Positions 19,120 to 28,530 of a stretch of 64,000 nucleotides of DNA are shown here, piece after piece. Every line of letters begins with the position of its first letter. Within the stretch, counting starts at the first letter, position 1. A program made the position numbers and the translations under genes. The notes beneath the pieces are model-generated. The model ran no database searches and was not told the DNA's origin. It saw only the letters and a list, made by a program, of their open reading frames with translations. This stretch comes from Desulfovibrio oxyclinae DSM 11498 (GTDB lineage: Bacteria; Desulfobacterota; Desulfovibrionia; Desulfovibrionales; Desulfovibrionaceae), in contig NZ_AQXE01000006.1 of the NCBI RefSeq assembly GCF_000375485.1, positions 18,963 to 82,962 of the forward strand, written 5' to 3'.

Positions 19120-22100
19120 ATGACAGAACAGCAGCTTGAGCAGAGTTTAATCAACACTCTAACTGACCTAAAATACATTTATCGTGACGACATTCGCGAC
19201 CGCACTGCCTTGGAAAACAACTTTCGTCAGAAATTCCAAGAGCTAAATCGCGTCCAGCTCACTGATGGCGAATTTAAACGCCTCCTTGATGAGATCACCA
19301 CCCCCGACGTTTTCACCGCTGCAACTCTGCTGCGTGAGATCAATGGTTTCACCCGTGACGATGGCACTCCGCTCAACTACACCCTTGTCAACATTAAGGA
19401 CTGGTGTAAAAACACTTTTGAGGTCGTCAACCAACTCCGCATCAACACGGATAACAGCTTCCAGCGCTATGATGTGATGCTGCTGATCAACGGCATTCCC
19501 GCCGTTCAAATAGAGCTCAAAACCCTCGGCATCAGCCCCCGCCGAGCAATGCAGCAGATAGTCGACTACAAAAAAGACCCGGGCAACGGCTACACCAAAA
19601 CTTTGCTTTGCTTCGTTCAGCTTTTCATCGTGTCCAACCAGACCGAGACCTATTACTTCGCCAACAACAACGACCGCCATTTTGCCTTCGACGCCAATGA
19701 AAACTTCCTACCCATTTATCAGCACGCCGCCGAAGACAACACTAAAATCACTCACATCGACGATTTCGCTGAGTCTTTCTTACCTAAATGCATCCTCGCC
19801 ACAACGATCAGCCGCTACATGGTACTCGTTGCCTCCGAGCAGAAAATGCTCATGATGCGCCCCTACCAGATATACGCTGTCGAGGCCATTGACCAATGTA
19901 TCCGGGAAAACCGTGGCAACGGCTACGTCTGGCACACCACTGGATCGGGCAAAACTCTTACTTCCTTCAAGGCTTCCACGCTCCTCAAGCTCAATCCCGA
20001 TATCCATAAGTGTCTTTTCGTTGTTGACCGCAAGGACCTTGACCGCCAGACCCGCGAAGAGTTTAACCGCTTCCAGGAGGGTTGCGTCGAGGAAAACACA
20101 AACACCGCCGCGCTTGTCCGTCGCCTTGCCTCCGAGGACTACTCGGACAAGGTCATCGTCACCACCATCCAGAAACTCGGTCTCGCCCTCGACGAAACCA
20201 GTAAATACAACAAGCCCGACAAAAAGAACGGCAGGCCCACTTTCAAAGAACATCTTGAGCCGCTCAAAGACAAACGCATGGTCTTCATTTTTGACGAGTG
20301 CCACCGCTCCCAGTTCGGGCAAACTCACCAGACCATCAAGAACTTTTTCCCCAATGCACAACTCTTCGGTTTCACCGGTACGCCGATATTCCCTGAAAAT
20401 GCCACGACCCGACAAATCGAAGGTGATGTCCAGACGCTCCGCACCACTCAGGACCTTTTTCAGAGCGAACTCCACGCGTACACCATCACACACGCTATCG
20501 AAGACGAAAACGTCCTACGCTTCCACGTTGACTACTTTAAGCCCGACGGTGAAAACTTGCCCAAGCCTGGCGCTCCGCTCGCCAAACGAGCCATTGTCGA
20601 GGCAATTCTCGACAAGCACGACGCCGCCACCGGCGAACGCTGCTTTAACGCACTCTTCGCCACAGCCTCGATCAATGACGCCATCGAATATTATGAGCTT
20701 TTCAAGAAGATTCAGGCCGAGCGTCAGGCAGGAGAACCTGATTTCGTCCCCCTCAAGGTTACCGCCGTCTTCTCCCCTCCCGCAGAGGGCAACCCTGACG
20801 TCAGGCAGCTTCAGGAAGATCTGCCTCAGGAGCTCGAAGACAACCAGCAAGAACCGGAGAAGAAAAAGGAAGCCCTCAAGAGAATTATTGCCGACTACAA
20901 CACGAACTACGGAACGAACCATTCCATAGGCGAATTTGACGCTTACTATCAGGACGTCCAAAAACGCGTAAAAGACCAGCAATACCCAAACCGCGACCTC
21001 CCGCGAAAAGGCGCGGAAAAAATCGACATAACCATCGTCGTCGATATGCTTCTGACCGGCTTCGATGCGAAATACCTCAACACCCTCTATGTTGACAAAA
21101 AACTCAAGCACCATGGCCTTATCCAAGCCTTCTCTCGCACCAACCGCGTCCTCAATGCTGCGAAGCCTTACGGTCATATCCTCGATTTTCGCGGACAGCA
21201 GGACAATGTAGATGAGGCCATCAGCTTGTTTTCCGGCGCAAAAGGTGAACAGGCCAAGGAAATCTGGCTCGTGGACAAGGCTCCTGTTGTCATCGAACAA
21301 CTCAAGACCGCCCGTCAGAGGCTGGACAAATTCCTCAAGTCCGAGGGCCTTGATCCACGCCCCGAAGCCGTCCCCAACCTTAAGGGCGACGACGCCCGTG
21401 CCGCCTTCGTCAAACAGTTCAAGGAGGTCCAGCGCCTCACTACCCAGCTGGACCAGTACACTGACCTCACCGACGAACAACGGCAGGAGATCGAGCAGAC
21501 GCTTCCCAAGGACGAAGCCCGTGCTTTTCGTGGCGTCTACCTGGAAACGGCCAAACGCCTCAAAGCCAAACAGGATAAGACCGGTAGCGGCGAGACCGCA
21601 GGGGACAATGACAAGGCAACGCAGGATGTGGTTGACCAGCTCGATTTTGAATTCGTGTTATTTGCTTCGGCCGACATCGACTACGACTACATCATGAATC
21701 TTATTTCTCGCTTCAGCGGGCAAACGGCTGTCCAGCAGGAGATGGGACGTGATCAACTCATCCGACTCATTCGGTCCGATGCCAAGTTCATTGATGAGCT
21801 CGACGAAATTACCGAATATGTGCGAACGCTCGAAACCGGACAGGCGCTGACTGAAGAAGAGGTCCGAAACGGCTACCAACGTTTCAAGGACAAACACCAC
21901 GCCGCAGAACTCGCCTCCATCGCTGACAAGCACGGCCTGACGAATGAGGCTTTGCAAACCTTTGTCGATACCATCCTCGACCGCATGATTTTCGACGGCG
22001 ACTTGCTCACCGATCTCATGGAGCCGCTCGACCTTGGCTGGAAGGAACGCCGGGAGAAGGAACTGGCGCTGATGGACGATCTGGTTCCGCTCCTGAAAAA

Positions 22101-22149
22101 ACGCGCCGATGGTCGAAGCATCTCTGGGCTAAACGCATATGAACAATAA
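19120..22149 (+). CDS. hsdR: Type I restriction enzyme R subunit HsdR
   Basis: The 1009-residue product is the motor and nuclease subunit of a type I restriction system. The PD-(D/E)XK nuclease residues are D118 in FQRYDVML, then E132 and K134 in VQIELKT. The SF2 translocase has Walker A TTGSGKT (273-279), DECH (392-395) and downstream LFGFTGTPI. HGLIQAFSRTNRVLNAAKP fits motif VI. The C-terminal region is helical and should contact the methylase. The gene begins 145 bases after the attL segment and overlaps hsdS by 11 bases. Confidence 0.96.
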   Translation: MTEQQLEQSLINTLTDLKYIYRDDIRDRTALENNFRQKFQELNRVQLTDGEFKRLLDEITTPDVFTAATLLREINGFTRDDGTPLNYTLVNIKDWCKNTFEVVNQLRINTDNSFQRYDVMLLINGIPAVQIELKTLGISPRRAMQQIVDYKKDPGNGYTKTLLCFVQLFIVSNQTETYYFANNNDRHFAFDANENFLPIYQHAAEDNTKITHIDDFAESFLPKCILATTISRYMVLVASEQKMLMMRPYQIYAVEAIDQCIRENRGNGYVWHTTGSGKTLTSFKASTLLKLNPDIHKCLFVVDRKDLDRQTREEFNRFQEGCVEENTNTAALVRRLASEDYSDKVIVTTIQKLGLALDETSKYNKPDKKNGRPTFKEHLEPLKDKRMVFIFDECHRSQFGQTHQTIKNFFPNAQLFGFTGTPIFPENATTRQIEGDVQTLRTTQDLFQSELHAYTITHAIEDENVLRFHVDYFKPDGENLPKPGAPLAKRAIVEAILDKHDAATGERCFNALFATASINDAIEYYELFKKIQAERQAGEPDFVPLKVTAVFSPPAEGNPDVRQLQEDLPQELEDNQQEPEKKKEALKRIIADYNTNYGTNHSIGEFDAYYQDVQKRVKDQQYPNRDLPRKGAEKIDITIVVDMLLTGFDAKYLNTLYVDKKLKHHGLIQAFSRTNRVLNAAKPYGHILDFRGQQDNVDEAISLFSGAKGEQAKEIWLVDKAPVVIEQLKTARQRLDKFLKSEGLDPRPEAVPNLKGDDARAAFVKQFKEVQRLTTQLDQYTDLTDEQRQEIEQTLPKDEARAFRGVYLETAKRLKAKQDKTGSGETAGDNDKATQDVVDQLDFEFVLFASADIDYDYIMNLISRFSGQTAVQQEMGRDQLIRLIRSDAKFIDELDEITEYVRTLETGQALTEEEVRNGYQRFKDKHHAAELASIADKHGLTNEALQTFVDTILDRMIFDGDLLTDLMEPLDLGWKERREKELALMDDLVPLLKKRADGRSISGLNAYEQ

Positions 22150-23425
22150 GACTGATACAATGAAGAATGACAGCACACGCACATTGACGCCGAAACTGCG
22201 GTTCCCAGAGTTTCGAAACGATCCGGAGTGGACGGAGGTTCCGTTGGAGCAGATTGCTGACCGAGCCACAACAAAAAACCATGATGGAAGCATTGCCCGC
22301 GTTCTGACCAACTCTGCGGAACATGGTGTCGTTGATCAGAGAGACTACTTCGACAAAGACATCGCTAAGGCTGGTAATACTGGCGGATACTACATTGTTG
22401 ACCTTGACGATTTTGTCTACAATCCACGAACATCCAGCCTTGCCCCTGTCGGCCCTATTTCAAAAAACGATCTCGGCAAAGGGGTCATGTCACCTTTATA
22501 CACCGTCTTTCGATTTAAAGATGAAAACACGGACTTCTATCAATGCTACTTCAAGAGCGCATCATGGCACTCTTACCTGAGACGAGTGTCGAGCATGGGG
22601 GCCCGACACGATCGAATGAACATTTCGAGCGGTGACTTCATGGCAATGCCAGTCCCAAGACCGCAAGCAAAAGAACAACAAAAAATCTCCGATTGCCTGA
22701 ACTCACTGGACGAGCTGATCACCGTTGAGGATCGCAAACTAAAGGCCCTGCGTAATCACAAACGGGGTCTCATGCAGCAACTCTTCCCTCAGCCTGGTCA
22801 GAGCCAACCGCGACTGCGGTTTCCGGAGTTTCGGGATAAAGGGGAGTGGGAGAGGTTGCCATTTGCTCGAGTCATCAAAATTGCATCCGGGCAAGTTGAT
22901 CCCACAAAATCGCCATATTGCAATTGGGCACACATTGGCGGTGAAAACATCCAGAGCCACACCGGTATTATTGAAAACATAAAGACAGCAAAAGAACTCC
23001 AGCTCATAAGCGGTAAGTATGTCTTTGATGAAAAAGACGTTCTCTATTCAAAGATTCGTCCCGCTTTGAACAAGATTGCCACCCCCAACTTTAAAGGTCT
23101 TTGCAGCGCTGACATTTACCCGATCCGCCCGTCTAGCCGTAAACTGCGCCGGGACTTCTTGGGTTATCTACTCCTATCTGACACCTTTTTGGAGCATGCA
23201 ATTATGCACTCCGACCGAGGCAAAATCCCCAAAATCAATCGCGAGACTCTGCTGGCGTTTAAGTCCTCACTCCCATCCCCTAGCGAGCAGAAAAAAATCG
23301 TCAATGTTTTCAAAGCAATTGACAGCCAGATAACTACACAGACGGAAAATATTAAAACCCTCAAGCAGCACAAGCGCGGCCTGTTACAGCAACTCTTTCC
23401 CACACCGGAGGAGAGTGAAGCATGA
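22139..23425 (+). CDS. hsdS: Type I restriction specificity subunit HsdS
   Basis: The 428-residue product has two target-recognition domains. Each is followed by a repeated conserved helix: LKALRNHKRGLMQQLFPQPG in the middle and IKTLKQHKRGLLQQLFPTPE at the end. The segments PKLRFPEFR and PRLRFPEFR open the two halves. This internal duplication is the classic HsdS layout and defines the bipartite DNA target. The start at 22139 overlaps hsdR. ATG 22160 is an alternative and neither has a strong ribosome site. The stop overlaps the next gene by four bases. Confidence 0.93.
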   Translation: MNNKTDTMKNDSTRTLTPKLRFPEFRNDPEWTEVPLEQIADRATTKNHDGSIARVLTNSAEHGVVDQRDYFDKDIAKAGNTGGYYIVDLDDFVYNPRTSSLAPVGPISKNDLGKGVMSPLYTVFRFKDENTDFYQCYFKSASWHSYLRRVSSMGARHDRMNISSGDFMAMPVPRPQAKEQQKISDCLNSLDELITVEDRKLKALRNHKRGLMQQLFPQPGQSQPRLRFPEFRDKGEWERLPFARVIKIASGQVDPTKSPYCNWAHIGGENIQSHTGIIENIKTAKELQLISGKYVFDEKDVLYSKIRPALNKIATPNFKGLCSADIYPIRPSSRKLRRDFLGYLLLSDTFLEHAIMHSDRGKIPKINRETLLAFKSSLPSPSEQKKIVNVFKAIDSQITTQTENIKTLKQHKRGLLQQLFPTPEESEA

Positions 23426-24594
23426 GCGGAATACGTTCTTACAACAATTTAAGAAACATAGTACGACGACTGCGCGACGATCTCAACCAACGTGAGATCG
23501 TAACCAAAAAGAAGATCGTAAAACATCCAGCAACGATCCTTCTTCTTTATGCTTACAATCGTACCGGAAAGACGAGACTTTCCATGGAGTTCAAGGATGA
23601 AGGCAAGCATAGATCCAGAAGAAATCCTGAGAGCAAAGCGGATACCCTTTACTTCAACGCGTTCACTGAGGACCTGTTTACCTGGGAAAACGACCTGGAA
23701 GGCGACAGTGTGCGCTATCTCCAGATCAACCAGGCGTCAGAATTCTTAAAAGCCCTCACCGAACTTGCTTTGGACGAAACCATTGCAAGTTACCTCGGTC
23801 GTTATGCCGACTTTGAATTCGATATCGACTATGATGAATGGATAATTACTTTCCGAAAGGATAAAGAGGAGAATATCAAGATATCACGTGGCGAACAAAA
23901 TATCTTCATCTGGTGCATTTTCATGGCTATCTGCGAGCGCATGCTCGACGGTCACGACTCGTATCAATGGGTGAAATATCTTTACATCGACGATCCCATT
24001 TCCTCCCTTGATGACAACAACGCCATTTCGATGGCCTGCGATCTCGCCAAGCTTTTACGCCGCGCAGCCAGCCGCAAGGACAATAACGGCGAGCCCGCGC
24101 CCATCAAAATTATTTTTTCTTCTCACCATGCTCTCTTCTTCAACGTGATGTGCAATGAAATTGGCAGGCCAAAAGAGGGGGAGCCTAGAGTCACACACAG
24201 GCGCTACTTCCTCCACCGCCCGAATGGAGATGGAGTCTATACCCTTAGAGCGACCGACGACACTCCGTTTTTCCATCACGTCGCGACTCTCGCCGAACTC
24301 CAGCAAGCAGCAGATCCCGTTAACGGAAAGCTCTACACCTTTCATTTCAACGCTCTACGTAGCATTATGGAAAAGACGGCCTGTTTCTTCGGGCATTCAG
24401 GCATTTCCTTCTGTCTCAAAGCTCTCGACAAAGAGGAGGATATGGCTCTCTACAACCGGGCGCTTAATCTCCTTAGCCACGGTAAATATGCCATCTATGA
24501 GCCAACCGAAATGGTTGAGGATAACAAGGACCTTTTTCGCCGTATTCTCAACGATTTCGTTACTGAATTTCAATTCAACCTGCCTGTTATATAA
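23422..24594 (+). CDS. PrrC-like anticodon nuclease candidate, ABC ATPase with C-terminal R-E-H triad
   Basis: The 390-residue product has an ABC-type ATPase core: Walker A-like AYNRTGKT (44-51, first glycine replaced), signature ISRGEQN (154-160), Walker B LYIDDPISSLDD (187-198) and H-switch FSSHH (232-236). In the last third, R313, E317 and H353 (NALRSIMEK, LLSHGKY) match the spacing of the catalytic triad R320-E324-H356 reported for E. coli PrrC, and total length is nearly the same. PrrC is a tRNA-Lys anticodon nuclease held silent by a type Ic restriction complex. The gene sits between hsdS and hsdM with a four-base overlap to hsdS. The nuclease role is inferred from motifs and context. 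Other ABC-ATPase partners of restriction loci remain possible. Confidence 0.7.
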   Translation: MSGIRSYNNLRNIVRRLRDDLNQREIVTKKKIVKHPATILLLYAYNRTGKTRLSMEFKDEGKHRSRRNPESKADTLYFNAFTEDLFTWENDLEGDSVRYLQINQASEFLKALTELALDETIASYLGRYADFEFDIDYDEWIITFRKDKEENIKISRGEQNIFIWCIFMAICERMLDGHDSYQWVKYLYIDDPISSLDDNNAISMACDLAKLLRRAASRKDNNGEPAPIKIIFSSHHALFFNVMCNEIGRPKEGEPRVTHRRYFLHRPNGDGVYTLRATDDTPFFHHVATLAELQQAADPVNGKLYTFHFNALRSIMEKTACFFGHSGISFCLKALDKEEDMALYNRALNLLSHGKYAIYEPTEMVEDNKDLFRRILNDFVTEFQFNLPVI

Positions 24595-24636
24595 ATTAAC
24601 TTCTACCGAAACAACACGCGCAAAGGCAACTATATC

Positions 24637-26256
24637 ATGACTGAAAGCAACCAGATACAACTTGGCAAAACTCTCTGGAACATCGCAGACCGACTGCGAG
24701 GCGCGATGAACGCGGACGATTTCCGTGATTACATGCTCGCCTTTCTCTTCCTGCGCTATCTCTCTGACAATTACGAGAAAGCGGCAAAGAAAGAATTGGG
24801 GCGTGACTACCCGGATCCGAACGCCGTTGGCAACGGTGGCCGCACTCCTCTGTCGGTATGGTACGACGATAATCCCGGCTACATCGACGCATTTGAAAAA
24901 CAGATGCGCCGCAAGACCCATTACGTCATAAAGCCAAAGCATTTGTGGACAAACATTGCCCACTTGGCTCGGACACAGGACGCGGACCTGCTGAACACCC
25001 TTCAAGAAGGTTTCAAGTACATCGAGAACGAGTCGTTCGATAGCACTTTCTCAGGACTGTTCTCGGAGATTAACCTCAGCTCGGAAAAACTGGGCAAATC
25101 TTACTCGGATCGCAACGAAAAGCTCTGCAAGATCGTCAAGGAGATTGGCGAAGGGTTGGCCGAGTTTTCCACAGATTCCGACACAATGGGTGATGCCTAT
25201 GAATACCTGATCGGCCAATTTGCCGCCGGGTCCGGGAAGAAAGCTGGAGAATTCTATACGCCTCAGCGCATCAGCGACATCCTGTCCGCCATCGTCACAC
25301 TCGACGGGCAAGACCCCGAAACCGGTCCCCGAAAAAAACTGTCAAGCGTAATGGACTTTGCATGCGGCTCCGGATCGTTGTTGCTGAATGTTCGCCAACG
25401 CATGCTCAATGCGGGAGGCAGCGTCGGGAAAATTTATGGGCAGGAGAAGAATATCACAACCTACAACCTCTGTCGCATGAACATGCTGTTGCACGGGGTG
25501 AAGGATTCTGAGTTCGAAATTTACCACGGTGATGCGCTGACCAACGATTGGGACATGCTCCGTGAACAAAACCCCGCAAAGAAGCCGACCTTCGACGCGG
25601 TCGTCGCCAATCCGCCCTTCAGCTATCGCTGGGACCCAACCGAGGCTCTTGGCGAAGATATGCGCTTCAAAAATCACGGACTGGCCCCCAAAAGCGCAGC
25701 GGACTTCAGCTTTTTGCTACACGGGTTTCATTACCTTAAAAATGACGGCGTAATGGCGATTATCCTCCCCCACGGAGTCCTGTTCCGTGGCGGCAAAGAA
25801 GCTGCAATACGCAGAAAACTGCTCGAAGACGGACACATCGACACGGTAATCGGACTACCGGCGAACCTGTTCTACTCCACGGGCATACCCGTGTGCATTC
25901 TCGTGCTCAAGAAATGCAAGAAAAGCGATGACGTTTTGATCATCAATGCCTCCGAGGACTTTGAAAAAGGCAAGCGACAAAACTTCATGAACGCCGATCA
26001 AATCGCCAAGATCATTGATACCTACCAGCATCGCAAGGAAGAGAAGCGGTATTCTAAGCGGGTCGGAATGGAGAAGATCGAAGAAAATGACTACAACCTC
26101 AACATCTCGCGCTATGTCAGTACAGCCAAGCCAGAACCAGAGATCGACTTGAAAGCGACCCATGCCCAACTGGTTAAGGCTGAGAAGGATATCAAGACGG
26201 CCAAGGAGAAACACAACGCATTCCTCAAAGAACTGGGACTGCCGCCGTTACCATAA
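24637..26256 (+). CDS. hsdM: Type I restriction modification methylase HsdM
   Basis: The 539-residue product is an N6-adenine methyltransferase subunit. The HsdM N-terminal helical domain spans residues 5-140. The AdoMet motif I is VMDFACGSGSLLLN (238-251) and the catalytic motif is NPPF (325-328). FYTPQRISDIL before motif I is characteristic of the family. The start follows AAAGG and is 42 bases from the previous stop. Together with HsdS it forms the methylase, and with HsdR the restriction complex. Confidence 0.96.
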   Translation: MTESNQIQLGKTLWNIADRLRGAMNADDFRDYMLAFLFLRYLSDNYEKAAKKELGRDYPDPNAVGNGGRTPLSVWYDDNPGYIDAFEKQMRRKTHYVIKPKHLWTNIAHLARTQDADLLNTLQEGFKYIENESFDSTFSGLFSEINLSSEKLGKSYSDRNEKLCKIVKEIGEGLAEFSTDSDTMGDAYEYLIGQFAAGSGKKAGEFYTPQRISDILSAIVTLDGQDPETGPRKKLSSVMDFACGSGSLLLNVRQRMLNAGGSVGKIYGQEKNITTYNLCRMNMLLHGVKDSEFEIYHGDALTNDWDMLREQNPAKKPTFDAVVANPPFSYRWDPTEALGEDMRFKNHGLAPKSAADFSFLLHGFHYLKNDGVMAIILPHGVLFRGGKEAAIRRKLLEDGHIDTVIGLPANLFYSTGIPVCILVLKKCKKSDDVLIINASEDFEKGKRQNFMNADQIAKIIDTYQHRKEEKRYSKRVGMEKIEENDYNLNISRYVSTAKPEPEIDLKATHAQLVKAEKDIKTAKEKHNAFLKELGLPPLP

Positions 26257-26272
26257 ATGACCGGAGCAACTC

Positions 26273-27127
26273 ATGTCGATTCCGTATTCCATACGAATGT
26301 TCCTTCCCGATGGTGATCCTGATGGCCTGCGTTTGATCGAGAAGTCTAACTGGACAGGCATGGGGGTGGTATTTTCTCGTTCCGGCTACAAAGAAGCCCT
26401 TACGCGAGAAGAGTTCCAGCGCACCGGCGTATATGTGCTCGTCGGGACTTCAGAAGAAAGCAGTTTGCCGACCATCTACATCGGCGAAGGCGATCCGGTA
26501 CGGCCTCGGCTGGACAGCCATTACGCCAAAAAGGATTTCTGGAACTGGGGGGTGTTCTTCGTCACGAGCAACCAGAGCCTCAACAAAGCGCACGTTAAAT
26601 ACATGGAGAGCCGTCTAATCCAGCTGGCAAAGGATGCCAAGCAGTGCAACCTGGACAACTCCAACGACTCAGGCAGGCCTACTCTCTCTGAAGCAGACGT
26701 CGCTGACATGGAAAGCTTTATTCACGACATGCTTAAGGTCTTCCCACTCGTCGGCCTCTCTGTCTTCGAAAAGCCGAACCAGACCCAAAGTCAAAGAGAG
26801 ATGCTTTTCATCAAGGCGAAGGGGATCAAGGCTAAAGGCTACGAAACCAGCAGAGGCTTTGTCGTCGTTGAAGGCTCCGAGGCTGTGACGGCTGAAGTGC
26901 CATCTATCCACCAATATCTCACCAATCTGCGGAATGATCTGGTCCAAAAAGGCGTACTTCAAGAGCAGAACGGGCATTACGTTTTCGCAGAAGATTATGC
27001 GTTTTCATCACCAAGCACCGCTGCCGGGGTTGTCTTAGGAAGGAGCTCGAACGGCAGAACATGCTGGAAAAACGCCAAAGGCAAAGACTTAAAGGCTATT
27101 CAGGCTGCAAATACGATGGATGCATGA
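26273..27127 (+). CDS. GIY-YIG nuclease family protein with C-terminal DUF4357
   Basis: The 284-residue product has GIY-YIG-like motifs in residues 50-115 (TGVYVLVG, then IYIGEGDPVRPRLDSH) with a glutamate in MESRLIQLA. The end, FSSPSTAAGVVLGRSSNGRT, matches the DUF4357 module. Proteins with this pair are common next to type I restriction genes and phage-defence loci, but their role is not established. The gene starts 16 bases after hsdM and completes the operon. Confidence 0.82.
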   Translation: MSIPYSIRMFLPDGDPDGLRLIEKSNWTGMGVVFSRSGYKEALTREEFQRTGVYVLVGTSEESSLPTIYIGEGDPVRPRLDSHYAKKDFWNWGVFFVTSNQSLNKAHVKYMESRLIQLAKDAKQCNLDNSNDSGRPTLSEADVADMESFIHDMLKVFPLVGLSVFEKPNQTQSQREMLFIKAKGIKAKGYETSRGFVVVEGSEAVTAEVPSIHQYLTNLRNDLVQKGVLQEQNGHYVFAEDYAFSSPSTAAGVVLGRSSNGRTCWKNAKGKDLKAIQAANTMDA

Positions 27128-27243
27128 TATTTGACAGCGTACTGTAAAACCCGGTCCCTCATCCTTTCCAGCAGCACATGCATGAAGCGGTTCCAACAAC
27201 TCTTTGTTCTCGTAAAGGATGCCATTTCTGCAGGCCGAACCTG

Positions 27244-27567
27244 CTAGCCATTCGTTCTATCGAACTGTTCATCCATGACCTCTCTGAACTCACGCACCCG
27301 CCACCCTTCCTCGACGCAGACCACGAACGGCCCCACCCTGAGCTCGGTCAGCTCGGCCAGCGAGAAGTATCCCCACTCCGAGTTCATTATGTCGCCGTTC
27401 AGGACCGCGTATCCGAAGAACGTGTCCTTGCCGTCGAACTCGGCGGCGTACCAGTGAGAGTCGCCGAGGAAGAAGTGCGCCCAGATCAGCTTCTCGTAGG
27501 CGGGCGTGTCCTCGGTTTCGTGGAGCCGGGGCATTCTGGGGACCCGGCTATTAGCCTTATTCGTCAT
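27244..27567 (-). CDS. DUF2958 family protein
   Basis: The 107-residue product has the DUF2958 pattern: PRMPRLHETEDTPAYEKLIW, then HWYAAEFDGKDTFFGYAVL and EWGYFSLAELTELRVG. The family is frequent on plasmids, integrative elements and phages, and its function is unknown. I choose ATG 27567 because AGGAA lies eight bases upstream. The open frame reaches 27624. Two damaged relatives are present at 42199-42687, outside the island's right repeat. Confidence 0.82.
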   Translation of the reverse strand: MTNKANSRVPRMPRLHETEDTPAYEKLIWAHFFLGDSHWYAAEFDGKDTFFGYAVLNGDIMNSEWGYFSLAELTELRVGPFVVCVEEGWRVREFREVMDEQFDRTNG

Positions 27568-27671
27568 ATATAATGTTCCTGCTGTGCCGCCTGGACGCGG
27601 CTGCTTCGCGAGTTGGTGAATCATGCCGGGCGACGATTAGACACGCCCAGGCCCGGCCCTAGGAAACGAGA

Positions 27672-27697
27672 AGGCCCGCCGTGATCACGGCGGGCCT
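27672..27697 (-). terminator. Palindromic terminator-like hairpin after MucR-like gene
   Basis: AGGCCCGCCGTGA / TCACGGCGGGCCT is a perfect 26-base palindrome seven bases beyond the MucR-like gene's stop. The T-content after it on the minus strand is modest, so efficiency is uncertain. Confidence 0.7.
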
Positions 27698-27703
27698 CCC
27701 AAT

Positions 27704-28147
27704 CTAAGCATCCTTTGCGGCGTCCTTGGCTTTGCCCTTGGTGGGCTTATCCTTGTCATCGGGCTCCTTTCCCGTCCGCGTCCAGAGCTTCATCTCCTTC
27801 ATCCGATCGGCCCTCGCCTTGGCCGTCTCCCGGCACGAAAGCGGAGCCCGTTTCCTATAGCCCCACTTGGCGCGGTACTCGTCCGGCGTCAGCCCGTGCG
27901 ACTCCAGGTGCTTTTTCGAAAGGGTCTTGAAGGTCCGACCACACTCCAGGCACACGATCGACTTGTTCCTGATCGCCCGCTTTGGATCGCAAGGCGGCTC
28001 CTGCTTGGGCGGATCGGCCTCACCTTGGGCGATCTTCTGGAGCCCATCGCTCAGGCTCTTGACCATCTCGCAAGCCTCGTCGGCGGTCATCTGCCTGACA
28101 CCAGCCTGCGCCTCCACGATCTTGAGGGCATTGTCCATGTGACTCAT
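27704..28147 (-). CDS. MucR/Ros family zinc-finger transcriptional regulator
   Basis: The product of about 147 residues has a MucR-type zinc finger: VCLECGRTFKTLSKKHLESH gives a C2HC/C2H2 site, followed by GLTPDEYRAKWG and the basic PLSCRETAKARADRMKEMKL. MucR/Ros proteins are DNA-binding repressors and silencers. A Lys/Asp-rich tail ends the protein. Two ATG codons lie close together. ATG 28147 has GGGAG at six bases, whereas at 28153 the site touches the start codon. A role in silencing island genes is plausible but not shown. Confidence 0.8.
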   Translation of the reverse strand: MSHMDNALKIVEAQAGVRQMTADEACEMVKSLSDGLQKIAQGEADPPKQEPPCDPKRAIRNKSIVCLECGRTFKTLSKKHLESHGLTPDEYRAKWGYRKRAPLSCRETAKARADRMKEMKLWTRTGKEPDDKDKPTKGKAKDAAKDA

Positions 28148-28530
28148 GCTCATCTCCCTGTTTTATCTTGAGATTCAGGGAGACGTCATTATCTCGCCCT
28201 GTGGGTTTCGTACATACCGAAATCCACGAGAAAACCCTCAGCTGCTCAGGTTTCTCCCGAGTGTTTAAACAGTTTCAGAATCAGAAATCACAGGCGAGAT
28301 TTTAGCCCGGAATGCTCATAAAGATGAGAGAAACCTAAAAGTCTAGACTTTATTATTCAAGCAAGTCTCTATTTTAATTACACTTTAAAAAAAAGATGCA
28401 ACTATTTTCCTGAAGTTAAGTTCACGTAGCTGCCGGGCTCAGGCATAATGGGGAAATCTTTCAGTCGACGGAAGAATGTCAGAGGATCTAACCAAACTAA
28501 AACTAAAATAAAACTAAAGGATTTAAAAAA
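28148..28530. other. Intergenic stretch, 383 bases, promoter region
   Basis: The stretch separates the divergent MucR-like and primase-helicase genes. It is AT-rich in its right half, with T/A-rich segments around 28330-28395. Short ACTAAA repeats lie at about 28493-28518, just before the primase-helicase start. I see no coding capacity or RNA gene. Confidence 0.5.
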
